64,000 nucleotides of DNA from Alteromonas sp. KUL49 (GTDB taxonomy: Bacteria > Pseudomonadota > Gammaproteobacteria > Enterobacterales > Alteromonadaceae), in NCBI RefSeq assembly GCF_006538345.1, contig NZ_BJKL01000011.1, forward strand, positions 1-64,000. Reading direction: 5' to 3'. A program made the translations under genes and the position numbers. The notes under the pieces were generated by a model. The model made no database searches. It saw only the letters and a program-made list of their open reading frames with translations, and was not told the origin of the DNA. This document shows, one piece after another, positions 1-8,756 of this stretch; position 1 is the stretch's first letter; every line of letters starts with the position of its first letter.

Positions 1-583
1 TCATTGAGTTTTGTAGAACGTCCATGACTTGATCACCACTTTTTGAATCAAGGTTGCCCGTAGGTTCGTCCACCAACAAAATAGCGGGATTACCCACCAA
101 AGCACGAGCAATAGCAATGCGTTGTTGCTGACCGCCTGATAGTTGATTTGGTTTGTGACTTGTACGATGGCTCATGCCGACAAGTTCTAGACAATGACTG
201 ACGCGGTCTCGAATTTCTTGATCGCTAGGCACTTTAGTATTGTAGCGTAGAGGAAGGGCAACATTGTCAAACACACTTAATTCGTCAATCAAGTTAAATG
301 ACTGAAAGATAAAACCGATTTTGCTATTCCTGATTTCTGCGGCTTGATCGAGAGATAAAGCGCTCACGTCTAGCCCTTCTATTTCATATTCACCAGTGGT
401 TGGCATATCTAGCAAACCCAGCAAAGATAGCAGCGTAGATTTACCACACCCTGAAGGGCCAGAAATCGACACATAGTCACCAGACTTTATAGTGATATCT
501 ACGTTTTTAAGTGCATGGGTCTCCAACTCATCAGTTTCAAAAACTTTAGAGATCCCTTTCATTTGAATTTTTATATCGCTCAT
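1..583 (-). CDS. ABC transporter ATP-binding protein, MacB/LolD type (partial)
   Basis: The first 194 residues are visible; the C-terminus lies beyond the window edge. Walker A is SGPSGCGKST (about residues 41-50), the Q-loop is FIFQSFN, the ABC signature is LSGGQQQR (about 148-155) and Walker B is ILLVDEPTG. This arrangement is typical of the LolD/MacB subfamily, whose ATPases power extrusion of lipoproteins, peptides or antibiotics through a FtsX-like permease. The start is the ATG at 583. It lies 24 bp downstream of the membrane-fusion gene on the same strand, so the two are probably one operon, with a permease expected outside the window. The substrate cannot be read from the sequence. 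Confidence 0.9.
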   Translation of the reverse strand, partial: MSDIKIQMKGISKVFETDELETHALKNVDITIKSGDYVSISGPSGCGKSTLLSLLGLLDMPTTGEYEIEGLDVSALSLDQAAEIRNSKIGFIFQSFNLIDELSVFDNVALPLRYNTKVPSDQEIRDRVSHCLELVGMSHRTSHKPNQLSGGQQQRIAIARALVGNPAILLVDEPTGNLDSKSGDQVMDVLQNSM

Positions 584-607
584 GGCTTTTCCTTACTTAT
601 TTTGTCG

Positions 608-1863
608 TTAGTTAATAACAAGCGTGTCGCTTGCTTCAGACATGTTGGATAAATCTGAAATGACGAACTGTTGTCCAGCGCTGGCGCCAGACAAAATTTG
701 AATAAATTGGCCAGTCTGCACACCAAATTGCAGAGTATGCCTAGTCGCTTGATTGCTATTTTCTTCTAGTAGATAGAGCGTGGCAGAGGTGTTTGATTGC
801 GAGCCTGCTGGGCGCTTGATATAGGTAATGTTTTCTAGCGTATCTGCGATTATGGTGCCATCGACGCTAAGTTGTGGTCTGGCACTTGCTGGCAGTTCTC
901 CGTGCAAGGCTATCTCTACTTCAACCGTGTTGTTTTCTACAATGGGGTCAATTCGTCTGACTTCTCCGTGAATTTCGTCTCGACGAGTATCAATAATTGC
1001 TGGAACGCCTATGCGAACAAGTTGGGCCTGATTCTGTGGGATCCTTATCAGCGCAATTAATTCAGACACACTACCTATAAGTGCAATCTCTTGTCCCGCA
1101 CTTAGGCTTTGACCTAGTTCGACCGACAGACGCTGAAGTACACCGTCGATACCAGCTCTTACCGTGAGTTTGTCCAATCTGCTTTGTGCAATATCCACCA
1201 GACCTTGTTGTTGATTAACACGTTCTTGTTGAATATTGACCGACTCCTCGTGCACGAGTGCAAGGTGGCTAATACGCTGCTTCAAAATTTCTATACGTTG
1301 CTTTAGCTGCTTTTCTTCTAGCACTGACTGCTGATAGGAAAGTTGAGAAACGATACCTTGCTCTACGAGCTTTTCTTCCGCTGCTTTGTTCAATGCCGCA
1401 TTTTCATAAAGCGCATTGAGTTCGGCGAGGTTGGCTGTCTCGTTGAGTCTCTCACGTTGATTATTAAGACGAAGTTGTCGCAGATTTGCTTGTGCTTGAT
1501 TTAGGTCTTGTTCTGCACTTTGTAGCGCTTGTTCAAGTTCAGGGTTCTCTAAACGCAAAATAACGCTGTCTTTATCAACCTGAGCGCCAGGTTTTAAGAC
1601 GATCTCCTTCACTGTGGCTGCTGAGTAGCTAGTAATGAGCTGTTGTCGTTCAGAACTTAATGTGCCGTAGCCTTCAATCGTCTGTGCCAAATTCCCTTGA
1701 AGTACTTCTTCAATCAATAGGTTTTGACGTGCAACTGAAAAAGAGTCATTTGATGCAAACGTCCAACCGAGTAAAACAACCATAGCGATGCCTATTAGCA
1801 TACCCGCCGACTTCATCGAAAATTGGGGCAATAGCGTCTTCTTTTGGTTTTTACTACGTCCAT
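608..1863 (-). CDS. HlyD/RND-type periplasmic adaptor (membrane fusion protein), 5' end probably frameshifted
   Basis: This protein of about 410 residues has an N-terminal membrane anchor (MLIGIAMVVLLGW), a barrel-sandwich/lipoyl segment near VLKPGAQVDKDSVILRLENP, a long alpha-helical hairpin rich in Q, L, E and N (about residues 95-220), then a second lipoyl half (AGIDGVLQRL) and beta-barrel region. It would bridge the inner-membrane ABC pump to an outer-membrane channel. The frame opens upstream only with TTG at 1831 or ATG at 1816. An ATG at 1863 with a GGAG ribosome site 5 nt upstream is one frame off. Adding one T to the T4 run at 1842-1845 would join them and give a normal start, MDVVKTKKKTLL. 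It lies downstream of a sigma-54-like promoter. Confidence 0.85.
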
Positions 1864-1918
1864 AGTTTCTCCATGTGGTACGAGACCGTAAAAAATCACT
1901 GTATACAGACAGGAGTAA

Positions 1919-1935
1919 TCAAGACTTATGCCAAT
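1919..1935 (-). promoter_or_regulatory. candidate sigma-54 (RpoN) promoter for the exporter operon
   Basis: The minus strand reads TTGGCATAAGTCTTGA. The GG and the terminal GA are separated by 10 bp, as for the -24 GG and -12 GC of sigma-54 promoters; the -12 element has GA instead of GC. It lies 56 bp upstream of the ATG at 1863 and between the exporter and a sigma-54 regulator system. Confidence 0.55.
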
Positions 1936-1995
1936 GAGATAATTTGTTTTTAAACAATAGCTTATATTTTACAGGTGCCTATGGGGAGCGTAAAA

Positions 1996-2032
1996 GTCCG
2001 GAATCGGACTGCAATGAGTCCGGTTTCGGAAC
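1996..2032. promoter_or_regulatory. paired inverted repeats, candidate enhancer (UAS) for the sigma-54 regulator
   Basis: Two copies of GTCCG-N4-CGGA(C/A) start at 1996 and 2018, exactly 22 bp apart, so both would sit on the same helix face. The first copy has perfect arms (GTCCG/CGGAC). They are about 60-110 bp upstream of the sigma-54-like promoter at 1919-1935, the usual position for enhancer binding by an NtrC-type activator. The adjacent regulator is the obvious candidate ligand; this is inference. Confidence 0.55.
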
Positions 2033-2055
2033 CGGTAGTCTCAGTTAATACAACT

Positions 2056-3330
2056 TCAAGGAATGGCTGGAAGAGTGACTGTTATACAGGTGCCTGAGTG
2101 AGGAGATTTTCGGTTAGCGATGGATATCGAGCCATTATGTTGCTCGATAATGTTACGACAAAACGTCAGGCCTATACCTTGCCCCTGTGGTTTTGTCGTG
2201 TAGAGGGGAACAAACAAGTTGTCAGGGTTACTAATTCCGTGACCATCATCGAGTATATCAATAGCAACAGTGCCTTTTTGAGCCTTAAAATTCACTTCAA
2301 CCTGAGTTGCGTTGGCTTCAAAGGCATTCTTAATCAGGTTAATAAAAACCTGTTCAATAAAAGTGGGGTCCGCAGTGATAGAGGAAACATCAGTGTTGAA
2401 GCGAATGACGTTTCGCGGGAACAAGGTTGTTAACTTGTGCGTGATAGTGTCGATAGGTATTACTTGTATGTCGAGTTGGAGTTTTTGCGACAATGACGAA
2501 TAGCGGGCGACAAAATCTTGTAAGTGTCGACAGCGCTCTGAAATTACCTCCAATGCCTGTTTATCTCGGGCTACATTACACTTATTCGATAGGCTTTCTG
2601 CCAGTGACGAGACTGGAGTAAGAGAATTGCGAATTTCGTGCCCAAGTACCCGTATGATTTGTTGCCACGCATTAAGCTGACTCGCCCTTAAGGCGGAATC
2701 TATATTGGTAAATACAAGCAGTAAATGACGCTCGCCTGCGTCGATGAATTCACTCTGATTGATCTGCCAATTTTGGTCAGATTTATTAATCTTCCATTGT
2801 CCGTTTTGCTTTTCCAACCCCAGTAGTCGCGGTGAAGCCAGCCTGTACACTTGCCATGGATCATCGTACAAAAGGCTAAATGCGCTGTTGGCGTAGGTGA
2901 GCAACTGTCTCTGGTTAAATACCAACATTGGCGTATCTAACTGATCGATTAATTGATACAGCAAAAGGGCGTGTTGGTCGTATTGCGACTTATGTAATTG
3001 CAGTTGTTTGCTCAGCGAAGCAAGTTCGTTGTGTAGTAGGGCAGTAACACCAGTATCAAAATCCGATTTTGAAAATTGGTTATAGTCTTCCATCTTTACT
3101 GCTTCAATATGAAGCAAGGCTCGGTCAAATGAGGCAACAATTTTGTTTCTGAAGTGCCATGAAAAAGCAGACAAAAATAGAGTAATAATCACTAAGCATA
3201 TAGCAATGTTCCAGCTCTCCCAATCGAGTTGCGCCAACAATAGATAACACAGCGTTAGCAGTGCTAATGAAAACACACCCATGATAGAGACAATGTATGA
3301 TCCAATGCTCTTACTATTAAAGATCGCCAT
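2056..3330 (-). CDS. sensor histidine kinase, NtrY/AtoS-like
   Basis: This protein of 424 residues has two N-terminal membrane segments (about 10-32 and 38-60), a linker helix, a PAS-like central part (about 130-210), then a dimerisation/phosphoacceptor helix with VLGHEIRNSLTP carrying the phosphorylated His. A HATPase domain follows, with N-box NLIKNAFEANA, G1 DDGHGI and G2 GQGIGL. It should autophosphorylate and pass phosphate to the response regulator whose 3' end overlaps its start by 14 bp. There is almost no periplasmic loop, so the signal is probably sensed in the membrane or cytoplasm. The pair sits immediately upstream of the exporter genes it probably controls. Confidence 0.9.
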   Translation of the reverse strand: MAIFNSKSIGSYIVSIMGVFSLALLTLCYLLLAQLDWESWNIAICLVIITLFLSAFSWHFRNKIVASFDRALLHIEAVKMEDYNQFSKSDFDTGVTALLHNELASLSKQLQLHKSQYDQHALLLYQLIDQLDTPMLVFNQRQLLTYANSAFSLLYDDPWQVYRLASPRLLGLEKQNGQWKINKSDQNWQINQSEFIDAGERHLLLVFTNIDSALRASQLNAWQQIIRVLGHEIRNSLTPVSSLAESLSNKCNVARDKQALEVISERCRHLQDFVARYSSLSQKLQLDIQVIPIDTITHKLTTLFPRNVIRFNTDVSSITADPTFIEQVFINLIKNAFEANATQVEVNFKAQKGTVAIDILDDGHGISNPDNLFVPLYTTKPQGQGIGLTFCRNIIEQHNGSISIANRKSPHSGTCITVTLPAIP

Positions 3331-4691
3331 ACTTTTCTAATCGTCGGTATAAAGATGACTTTCCAAGGCCCAGAAGCTTGGCTGCTTTGGGTATATTTTG
3401 CTCGGTAGCGTCGAGCGCTTGTCTTATAAGCCGCTTCTCTGCTTCTTCTATTGTGATTTGCGGTAATTTTTTGGTATCCCCGAGATTCGTTGAAGCAAGC
3501 GATTCAGACGGTGTTAGGGGTAAATCACTACCTTTAATTTGCGTCCCAACACAGAGCAGTACTGCTCGTTCCATCAAATGACTTAACTCGCGGATATTTC
3601 CCGGCCAGTGGTATTGGTTAAGGGGAGAGTGGGCACACTCTGAAAGAGATATGTTCGGTTTACCGTATTTTTGACTTAAGCGATCGATGAAGTGTTCAGC
3701 GAGGGGCACGATATCTTCTTTGCGCTCAGTGAGCGGCGGGATACGAAACTCAATAGTATTTATTCGGTAATATAGATCTTCTCGAAACTGGTCGTTTTCG
3801 ATCAGTGTTTTTAGATCAGCGTTAGTCGCACAGATAAATCTTACTTGGGCATGCTGTGTTTGGCTCGAGCCCAACACTTCATATTCGCCAGTTTCAAGAA
3901 CACGAAGCAGCTTTGCTTGCTGGGAAAGGGGAACATTGGCTATTTCGTCTAAAAAAACGTGTCCCACCCCGAGCCATTTCAAATCTTCCTACACGACTTT
4001 TTTTCGCGTCGGTGAAAGCTCCTTTTGTATGACCAAACATCTCGCTTTCAAACAGGTTCTCAGAAATTGCGCCCATATTTACTGATATTAAAGGTGCTTC
4101 AGCATTTGAGCCTTGTTGATGAATGATGTTGGCGAACTCGCTCTTACCCGTACCATTGTCGCCGGTGAGTAGAATGGCGACGTCGGTAGGAGCAACACTT
4201 CTTACCTGTTCAAACAGGGTCAGCATGCACTTAGAGCGCCATTGATACAACGACTGAGTATTCTTTGATGTATCGAGTTGTTGTTTGAGATTACGATTTT
4301 GCTTTTTAAGTCCGGTGAGTGTGAGCTGTTGTGAAATTACCTGCAACAGACGTTGGTTTTTCCAGGGCTTTTCAATGAAGTCACCCGCACCAAGTTGCAT
4401 TGCTTTTACGGCAATATCCACATTGGCCCACGCAGTCATGGCAATAATTGGAATATCGATGTCGTTGTCGCTGAGCCAACGTAAGAATGCCAACCCTTCT
4501 TCACCCGATGTGGTGTCGAGGGAATAATTCATATCGAGAAGAATAACGTCGATATTGTGTTTCTTTAAAAGTACCTTGGCTAGCTCTGGGCTTTCAGCCT
4601 CAACAACTGAGTAATTATTATCTTCGAGTAAGTAGGTTGCACCAATTCGTACATCAGGCCTATCTTCAATGATCAATACAGTCTTTTGCAT
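3317..4691 (-). pseudogene. sigma-54-dependent response regulator (NtrC family), frameshifted
   Basis: The parts are a receiver domain (phospho-Asp D53 in LLDMN), an AAA+ sigma-54 activation domain with Walker A GDNGTGKS, the sigma-54 contact loop as GAFTDA (usually GAFTGA), the GG(T)xFLDEI Walker B region, and a C-terminal Fis-type helix-turn-helix (AAKLLGLGKSSLYRRLEKYG). The reading frame breaks within Walker B: the minus strand has seven T (3951-3957). Six would give GGTRFLDEIANVPL and one continuous protein of about 457 residues. Either the assembly has a homopolymer error or the activator is truncated before its ATPase core is complete. It is cotranscribed with the downstream kinase. The start is the ATG at 4691. 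Confidence 0.85.
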
Positions 4692-5451
4692 TGGGAGTTA
4701 GAATCGTCTCTTAGCGCTAAAGAGAACATAGTAAAAGGGAAAAGTATTAATTAAAAGACGTAGTTTTTTACGCTCGAAGTCTACTGTTGCGGTACATCCC
4801 TTACTTTGGTTGTTTTCCAATGTAAATTGCCACCGATAAGGTGCATATACACTTTTAAGTGAAACTAGCTAGTGCTTTATACTTGCTCTTGTATTACCAA
4901 TATTTCCAATTCTATCTTACCAAACAATAATGATTTAACGATTGTTTAACATTGCGCCGATTAACTTAGCTGACGGTTAACACTAGTCTATTGCTTTTTG
5001 TAATCTTGTAAGCTTTTGTTTTTTATGCTTATTATTTATTTTCATTCTTTTGGGTGAAAATTGTACGACAGGTTGGTTGCCCGTTAAGGTAGATTGTTTG
5101 ATAGGTTATTCGTTATTATTGGTTGACAAATTGGCAACATAATAATACTGTTTGGGCAGGCTTTTTGGTTCGTAGTGTTATCACTTAGAGAAGCCTTGAA
5201 CGAGTATTAAGCGCTATGCTTAGGCGAAGTTTTTGTATTGACAGCAGTATATTTAGATGTGATGTAAATAAAAGTAGTGGTCTTACCAAAATTGATAGCT
5301 TTACTTTTATTTGTATACAGAGACTACCGTGCCCTAAGGGTATCGCATATTTATCACAACGCTTTTTTGGCTAATTTTACCTTTGGTCAGCCATCAGCGA
5401 AAAGCTGTAATTAGTTACGGCAAATGCGCAATGAAAAATTAGGAGTTATTC
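4692..5451. promoter_or_regulatory. 760-bp non-coding region upstream of the alginate operon with GntR-type half-sites
   Basis: No credible gene is seen. The AT-rich stretch holds TTACCAAT at 4894-4901, TTACCAAA at 4917-4924 (23 bp apart), a degenerate palindrome TTGGTTGACAAA at 5119-5130 and TTACCAAA at 5283-5290. The same words recur upstream of the two FadR-type regulators at 14541-14596 and 15596-15962. They resemble FadR-subfamily operators (TTGGT-N2-ACCAA). A ribosome site (TTAGGAG) precedes the DEH reductase ATG. Confidence 0.5.
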
Positions 5452-6330
5452 ATGTCTAAACCTGTAATCGGTTTTATCGGTCTTGGTCTAATGGGCGGTA
5501 ACATGGTTGAGAATCTTCAGAAGAGAGATTTTGACGTCATTGTTATGGACCTTAATAAAGATGCCGTTGCAGCATGTGTAGAGCGTGGTGCAAAAGCAGC
5601 TTCTTCTGCAAAAGAGCTAGCTGCTGGCGCAGACATCGTCATGCTATGTCTTACCACCTCAGCAATTGTTGAAAAAGTTGTTTATGGTGATGAAGGTATC
5701 ATGGCAGGAATTAAAGAAGGATCGGTGCTTATCGACTTCGGTACTTCTATTCCAGCGTCTACCCGCAAAATTGGCGCTGACCTAGCTGCAAAAGGCGTTG
5801 GTATGATCGACGCTCCGCTTGGGCGTACTCCTGCTCACGCGAAAGATGGACTACTCAATATCATGGCCTCCGGCGACATTGAAACCTTTAACAAGGTTAA
5901 GCCAGTGCTTGAAGAGCAGGGCGAAAATGTATTCCACCTTGGCGCACTAGGTGCAGGTCACACGACTAAGCTCATCAATAACTTCATGGGTATGACGACT
6001 GTCTGTGCAATGTCTCAAGCGTTTGCCGTTGCTAAGCTTGCAGGTGTTGATGGTCAACAACTATTCGACATCATGTCTACAGGGCCGTCTAACTCTCCGT
6101 TCATGCACTTCTGTAAGAACTACGCGGTAGATAATGTGAGTGATTTGGGCTTCTCTATCGCTAACGCGAACAAAGACCTTGGTTACTTCCTACAAATGGT
6201 AAGTGATTTGGGAACAGAGTCTAAGATCGCCGAAGGTTCTTCTGCGAACTTACAAGCAGCTTTTGATGCTGGTTTAGGTAACGGAAACGTTCCAGAAATC
6301 TTTGATTACTTTGTAAAGCTAGAAAAGTAA
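5452..6330 (+). CDS. dehR: NAD(P)H-dependent DEH reductase, beta-hydroxyacid dehydrogenase family
   Basis: This protein of 292 residues has an N-terminal Rossmann nucleotide site (GLGLMGG, from residue 10), the family signature DAPLGRTPAHA in place of DAPVSGG, and the catalytic lysine in GHTTKLINN (K173). The family normally oxidises or reduces 3-hydroxy acids. In alginate-degrading Vibrio and Alteromonas relatives this subtype reduces 4-deoxy-L-erythro-5-hexoseulose uronate (DEH) to 2-keto-3-deoxygluconate. Position at the head of a lyase operon supports that role. It is cytoplasmic. Start ATG 5452 has TTAGGAG upstream. Generic database names such as 3-hydroxyisobutyrate dehydrogenase would be less specific; the assignment rests on context. 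Confidence 0.85.
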   Translation: MSKPVIGFIGLGLMGGNMVENLQKRDFDVIVMDLNKDAVAACVERGAKAASSAKELAAGADIVMLCLTTSAIVEKVVYGDEGIMAGIKEGSVLIDFGTSIPASTRKIGADLAAKGVGMIDAPLGRTPAHAKDGLLNIMASGDIETFNKVKPVLEEQGENVFHLGALGAGHTTKLINNFMGMTTVCAMSQAFAVAKLAGVDGQQLFDIMSTGPSNSPFMHFCKNYAVDNVSDLGFSIANANKDLGYFLQMVSDLGTESKIAEGSSANLQAAFDAGLGNGNVPEIFDYFVKLEK

Positions 6331-6360
6331 TTACAGCCCCGTTAGATGACAGGCGTGGTA

Positions 6361-6387
6361 TGCGCTAGGGCCAAATAACCTAGCGCA
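6361..6387. other. hairpin between DEH reductase and PL6 lyase
   Basis: TGCGCTAGG and CCTAGCGCA are perfect 9-bp arms around a 9-nt loop, 30 bp after the reductase stop. No T-run follows, so it is not a classical terminator. It could stabilise or process the upstream message or act as a weak Rho-independent stop. Confidence 0.45.
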
Positions 6388-6491
6388 TCACCCAGTATCT
6401 GCACTAACACAAGATTTCAATAACGAGAGTTAGCCCAAAGGTAAAACTCAGTGCTAGGGCGTCTCTGGTGTGGCATTCAAAAGAGTTTACT

Positions 6492-8741
6492 ATGCGTTTA
6501 CTTGGTGTATACCTAACGAAATTAAGCTTGGTATTTTTCGGGTTCCAAGCGTTTGAATTGCATGCAAAAGATTATTTTGTTGAAAGTAAGCAGGCGTTCT
6601 ACGACATAGCTTCAAGCCTCAAAGCCGGTGATAATGTCGTTTTAAAAAACGGTACGTGGAGTAATTTTGAAATACTCCTTTCTGGCAAAGGAACGGAAGA
6701 CAATCCAATCACCCTTACTGCAGAAACAAAGGGAAAAGTAATACTCTCAGGGGAATCCAACCTTAGACTCGCCGGTGAATATCTTTTTGTTTCAGGTTTA
6801 GTCTTCAAAGAAGGATACACACCTAGTAGCGCAGTTATTGAGTTTCGAAAAAATAAGCATGAACTCGCCAGTCACTCTCGTGTAAGCGAAGTTGTCATAG
6901 ACAATTACAACAACCCTGACAGGCAAGAATCAGACTACTGGGTTGCCCTGTACGGCAAACACAACCGATTTGACCATAGTCACCTTGTTGGAAAGCGCAA
7001 TAAAGGTGTTACCGTAGCCGTTCGACTCAACGACGAGCGCAGTCAAGAAAATCATCACAGACTCGACCACAACTATTTTGGCTACAGGCCTACTTTTGGC
7101 TCTAATGGCGGCGAAACACTGCGCATTGGTACCAGTCATTACTCTCTTACCGATTCGTTTACCGTTGTAGAAAATAACTATTTTGAAATGACCAATGGTG
7201 AAGTAGAGATTATCTCTATCAAATCAGGTAAAAACGAGCTGAGAGGTAATGTTTTTCTTGAAGCTCAAGGCACCTTGACCATGCGTCACGGCAATGGAAA
7301 TATTATTGAAAATAATGTGTTCCTCGGCAACGGTGTTGCTCACACCGGTGGTATTCGGGTAATCAACAAAGACCAAGTGATCAGAAATAACTATTTAGAA
7401 GGGCTCACTGGTTTTAGATTCGGCAGCGGTTTCACGGTAATGAATGGTGTACCCAATTCGCCCATCAACCGTTATCACCAAGTCGAAAATGCAACGATTG
7501 AAAACAACACTTTTGCAAACGTAGAGCATATCCAGCTCGCTGCGGGTAGTGATGCAGAGCGCAGTGCAGTACCTATTAGTAGCGTGATGCGCAATAACGT
7601 ATTCTTCAATGAAACCGGAAAACAACCTTTCACAGCATTCGATGATGTGAGTGGAATCAAATTTAGCGACAACGTTTCTAATATCTCAGTGTTAGAAGAC
7701 GTGTCATACGGCGTAACACAAACCCAGTTATCTGCCGAACGTCAAAGCAATGGTTTGTTAGCTTTCTCTGGTACTGGGGGGAGAGGCGCGGGTGCACTTG
7801 AGGTCATTGCAAAAGCTGATACTGGTGTAACATGGTATCCTAAAACGCCCGCAATTATCCCATTTGAGTCTGGTAACACGCTACTTGTAGAAAATTCTCC
7901 AGAAGCCTTTATGGCGGCCGTCAACAAGGCTCAACACGGCGACATCCTAGTGTTAGAAGACGGTCAGTATGACTTGTCTAAGCTCGTCAAAATACACAAG
8001 GTATTATCCATAAAGGCGCAAAACCCAGGCATGGCCCGTATTACCTACGAGCGCACTGCTTTGTTCGAAATCCATGATGGTGGTGCACTCAAGCTGGACG
8101 GTCTAGTACTATCGGGTGAAGCGAGTCCAGATGCCCATGGTAACAGTGTGGTACGCACACAAAAATTTGGCATGATTGAGAACTATCGCTTTGTCATGAC
8201 CAACACCAGTGTTGTGGACCTTGACATCAACCATTCGTTTCATTTCTTTATGACAGGTAAAGGTGCTTTTGCTGATGAAATTCGTCTTGAAAACAACACC
8301 TTCTCTGATGTAACTGGTGACATTGTTCGTCTCGATTCAGAGATTGAAGACCTCGGAATATACAACGCCGAATACTTGTATTTACTCAATAACAGCTTCA
8401 GTAACGTACAAGGCGCCGTCGCCAAGCTATATCGCGGTGGTACAGACGAGAGCACATTTGGCCCACACCTTATGATGACGGGCAATTCACTTAATAATGT
8501 GGGACTAGGCCGCAGAAATAAATCAGAATCCAGCGTTTATCTGCACGGTGTTCAGGTGACTGAAATAGATAACAACACGGTGGTGAATTCGGCTCCGGTG
8601 TCGGTTGAGCACACGGTTGGCGAGCCTAAAACTGTTGTTAGCAATAATGTATTCAATGGTTCCGGTGCGCCTCAAATTACTGAGTTGCGTGTTGAAGGTC
8701 CACATACCGCGGTGTTGGAAAACAACACTGTGATGCAGTAG
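6492..8741 (+). CDS. secreted alginate lyase, polysaccharide lyase family 6, two-domain
   Basis: This protein of 749 residues cleaves alginate by beta-elimination outside the cytoplasm. A signal peptide (MRLLGVYLTKLSLVFFGFQAF..HA) is followed by a right-handed beta-helix with PL6/chondroitinase-B signatures: NGGETLRIGTS (about 210-220), the Bronsted base Lys in IISIKSG (K244) and the acid Arg in TMRHGNGN (R265). The 21-residue K-to-R spacing equals that in the Glaciecola PL6 enzyme AlyGC (K220/R241). The second half (about 460-749) is another beta-helix-like domain rich in NNT/NNTF repeats, as in two-domain PL6 enzymes. ATG at 6492 is preferred over GTG at 6468 because AAGAG lies just before it and the signal peptide then starts normally. 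Confidence 0.93.
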   Translation: MRLLGVYLTKLSLVFFGFQAFELHAKDYFVESKQAFYDIASSLKAGDNVVLKNGTWSNFEILLSGKGTEDNPITLTAETKGKVILSGESNLRLAGEYLFVSGLVFKEGYTPSSAVIEFRKNKHELASHSRVSEVVIDNYNNPDRQESDYWVALYGKHNRFDHSHLVGKRNKGVTVAVRLNDERSQENHHRLDHNYFGYRPTFGSNGGETLRIGTSHYSLTDSFTVVENNYFEMTNGEVEIISIKSGKNELRGNVFLEAQGTLTMRHGNGNIIENNVFLGNGVAHTGGIRVINKDQVIRNNYLEGLTGFRFGSGFTVMNGVPNSPINRYHQVENATIENNTFANVEHIQLAAGSDAERSAVPISSVMRNNVFFNETGKQPFTAFDDVSGIKFSDNVSNISVLEDVSYGVTQTQLSAERQSNGLLAFSGTGGRGAGALEVIAKADTGVTWYPKTPAIIPFESGNTLLVENSPEAFMAAVNKAQHGDILVLEDGQYDLSKLVKIHKVLSIKAQNPGMARITYERTALFEIHDGGALKLDGLVLSGEASPDAHGNSVVRTQKFGMIENYRFVMTNTSVVDLDINHSFHFFMTGKGAFADEIRLENNTFSDVTGDIVRLDSEIEDLGIYNAEYLYLLNNSFSNVQGAVAKLYRGGTDESTFGPHLMMTGNSLNNVGLGRRNKSESSVYLHGVQVTEIDNNTVVNSAPVSVEHTVGEPKTVVSNNVFNGSGAPQITELRVEGPHTAVLENNTVMQ

Positions 8742-8756
8742 TGAGGTAAAAGCTGA

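Noticed and set aside
6468..6491. GTG start for the PL6 lyase
   Set aside because: It would put a charged MWHSKEFT leader before the signal peptide; the ATG at 6492 fits better.
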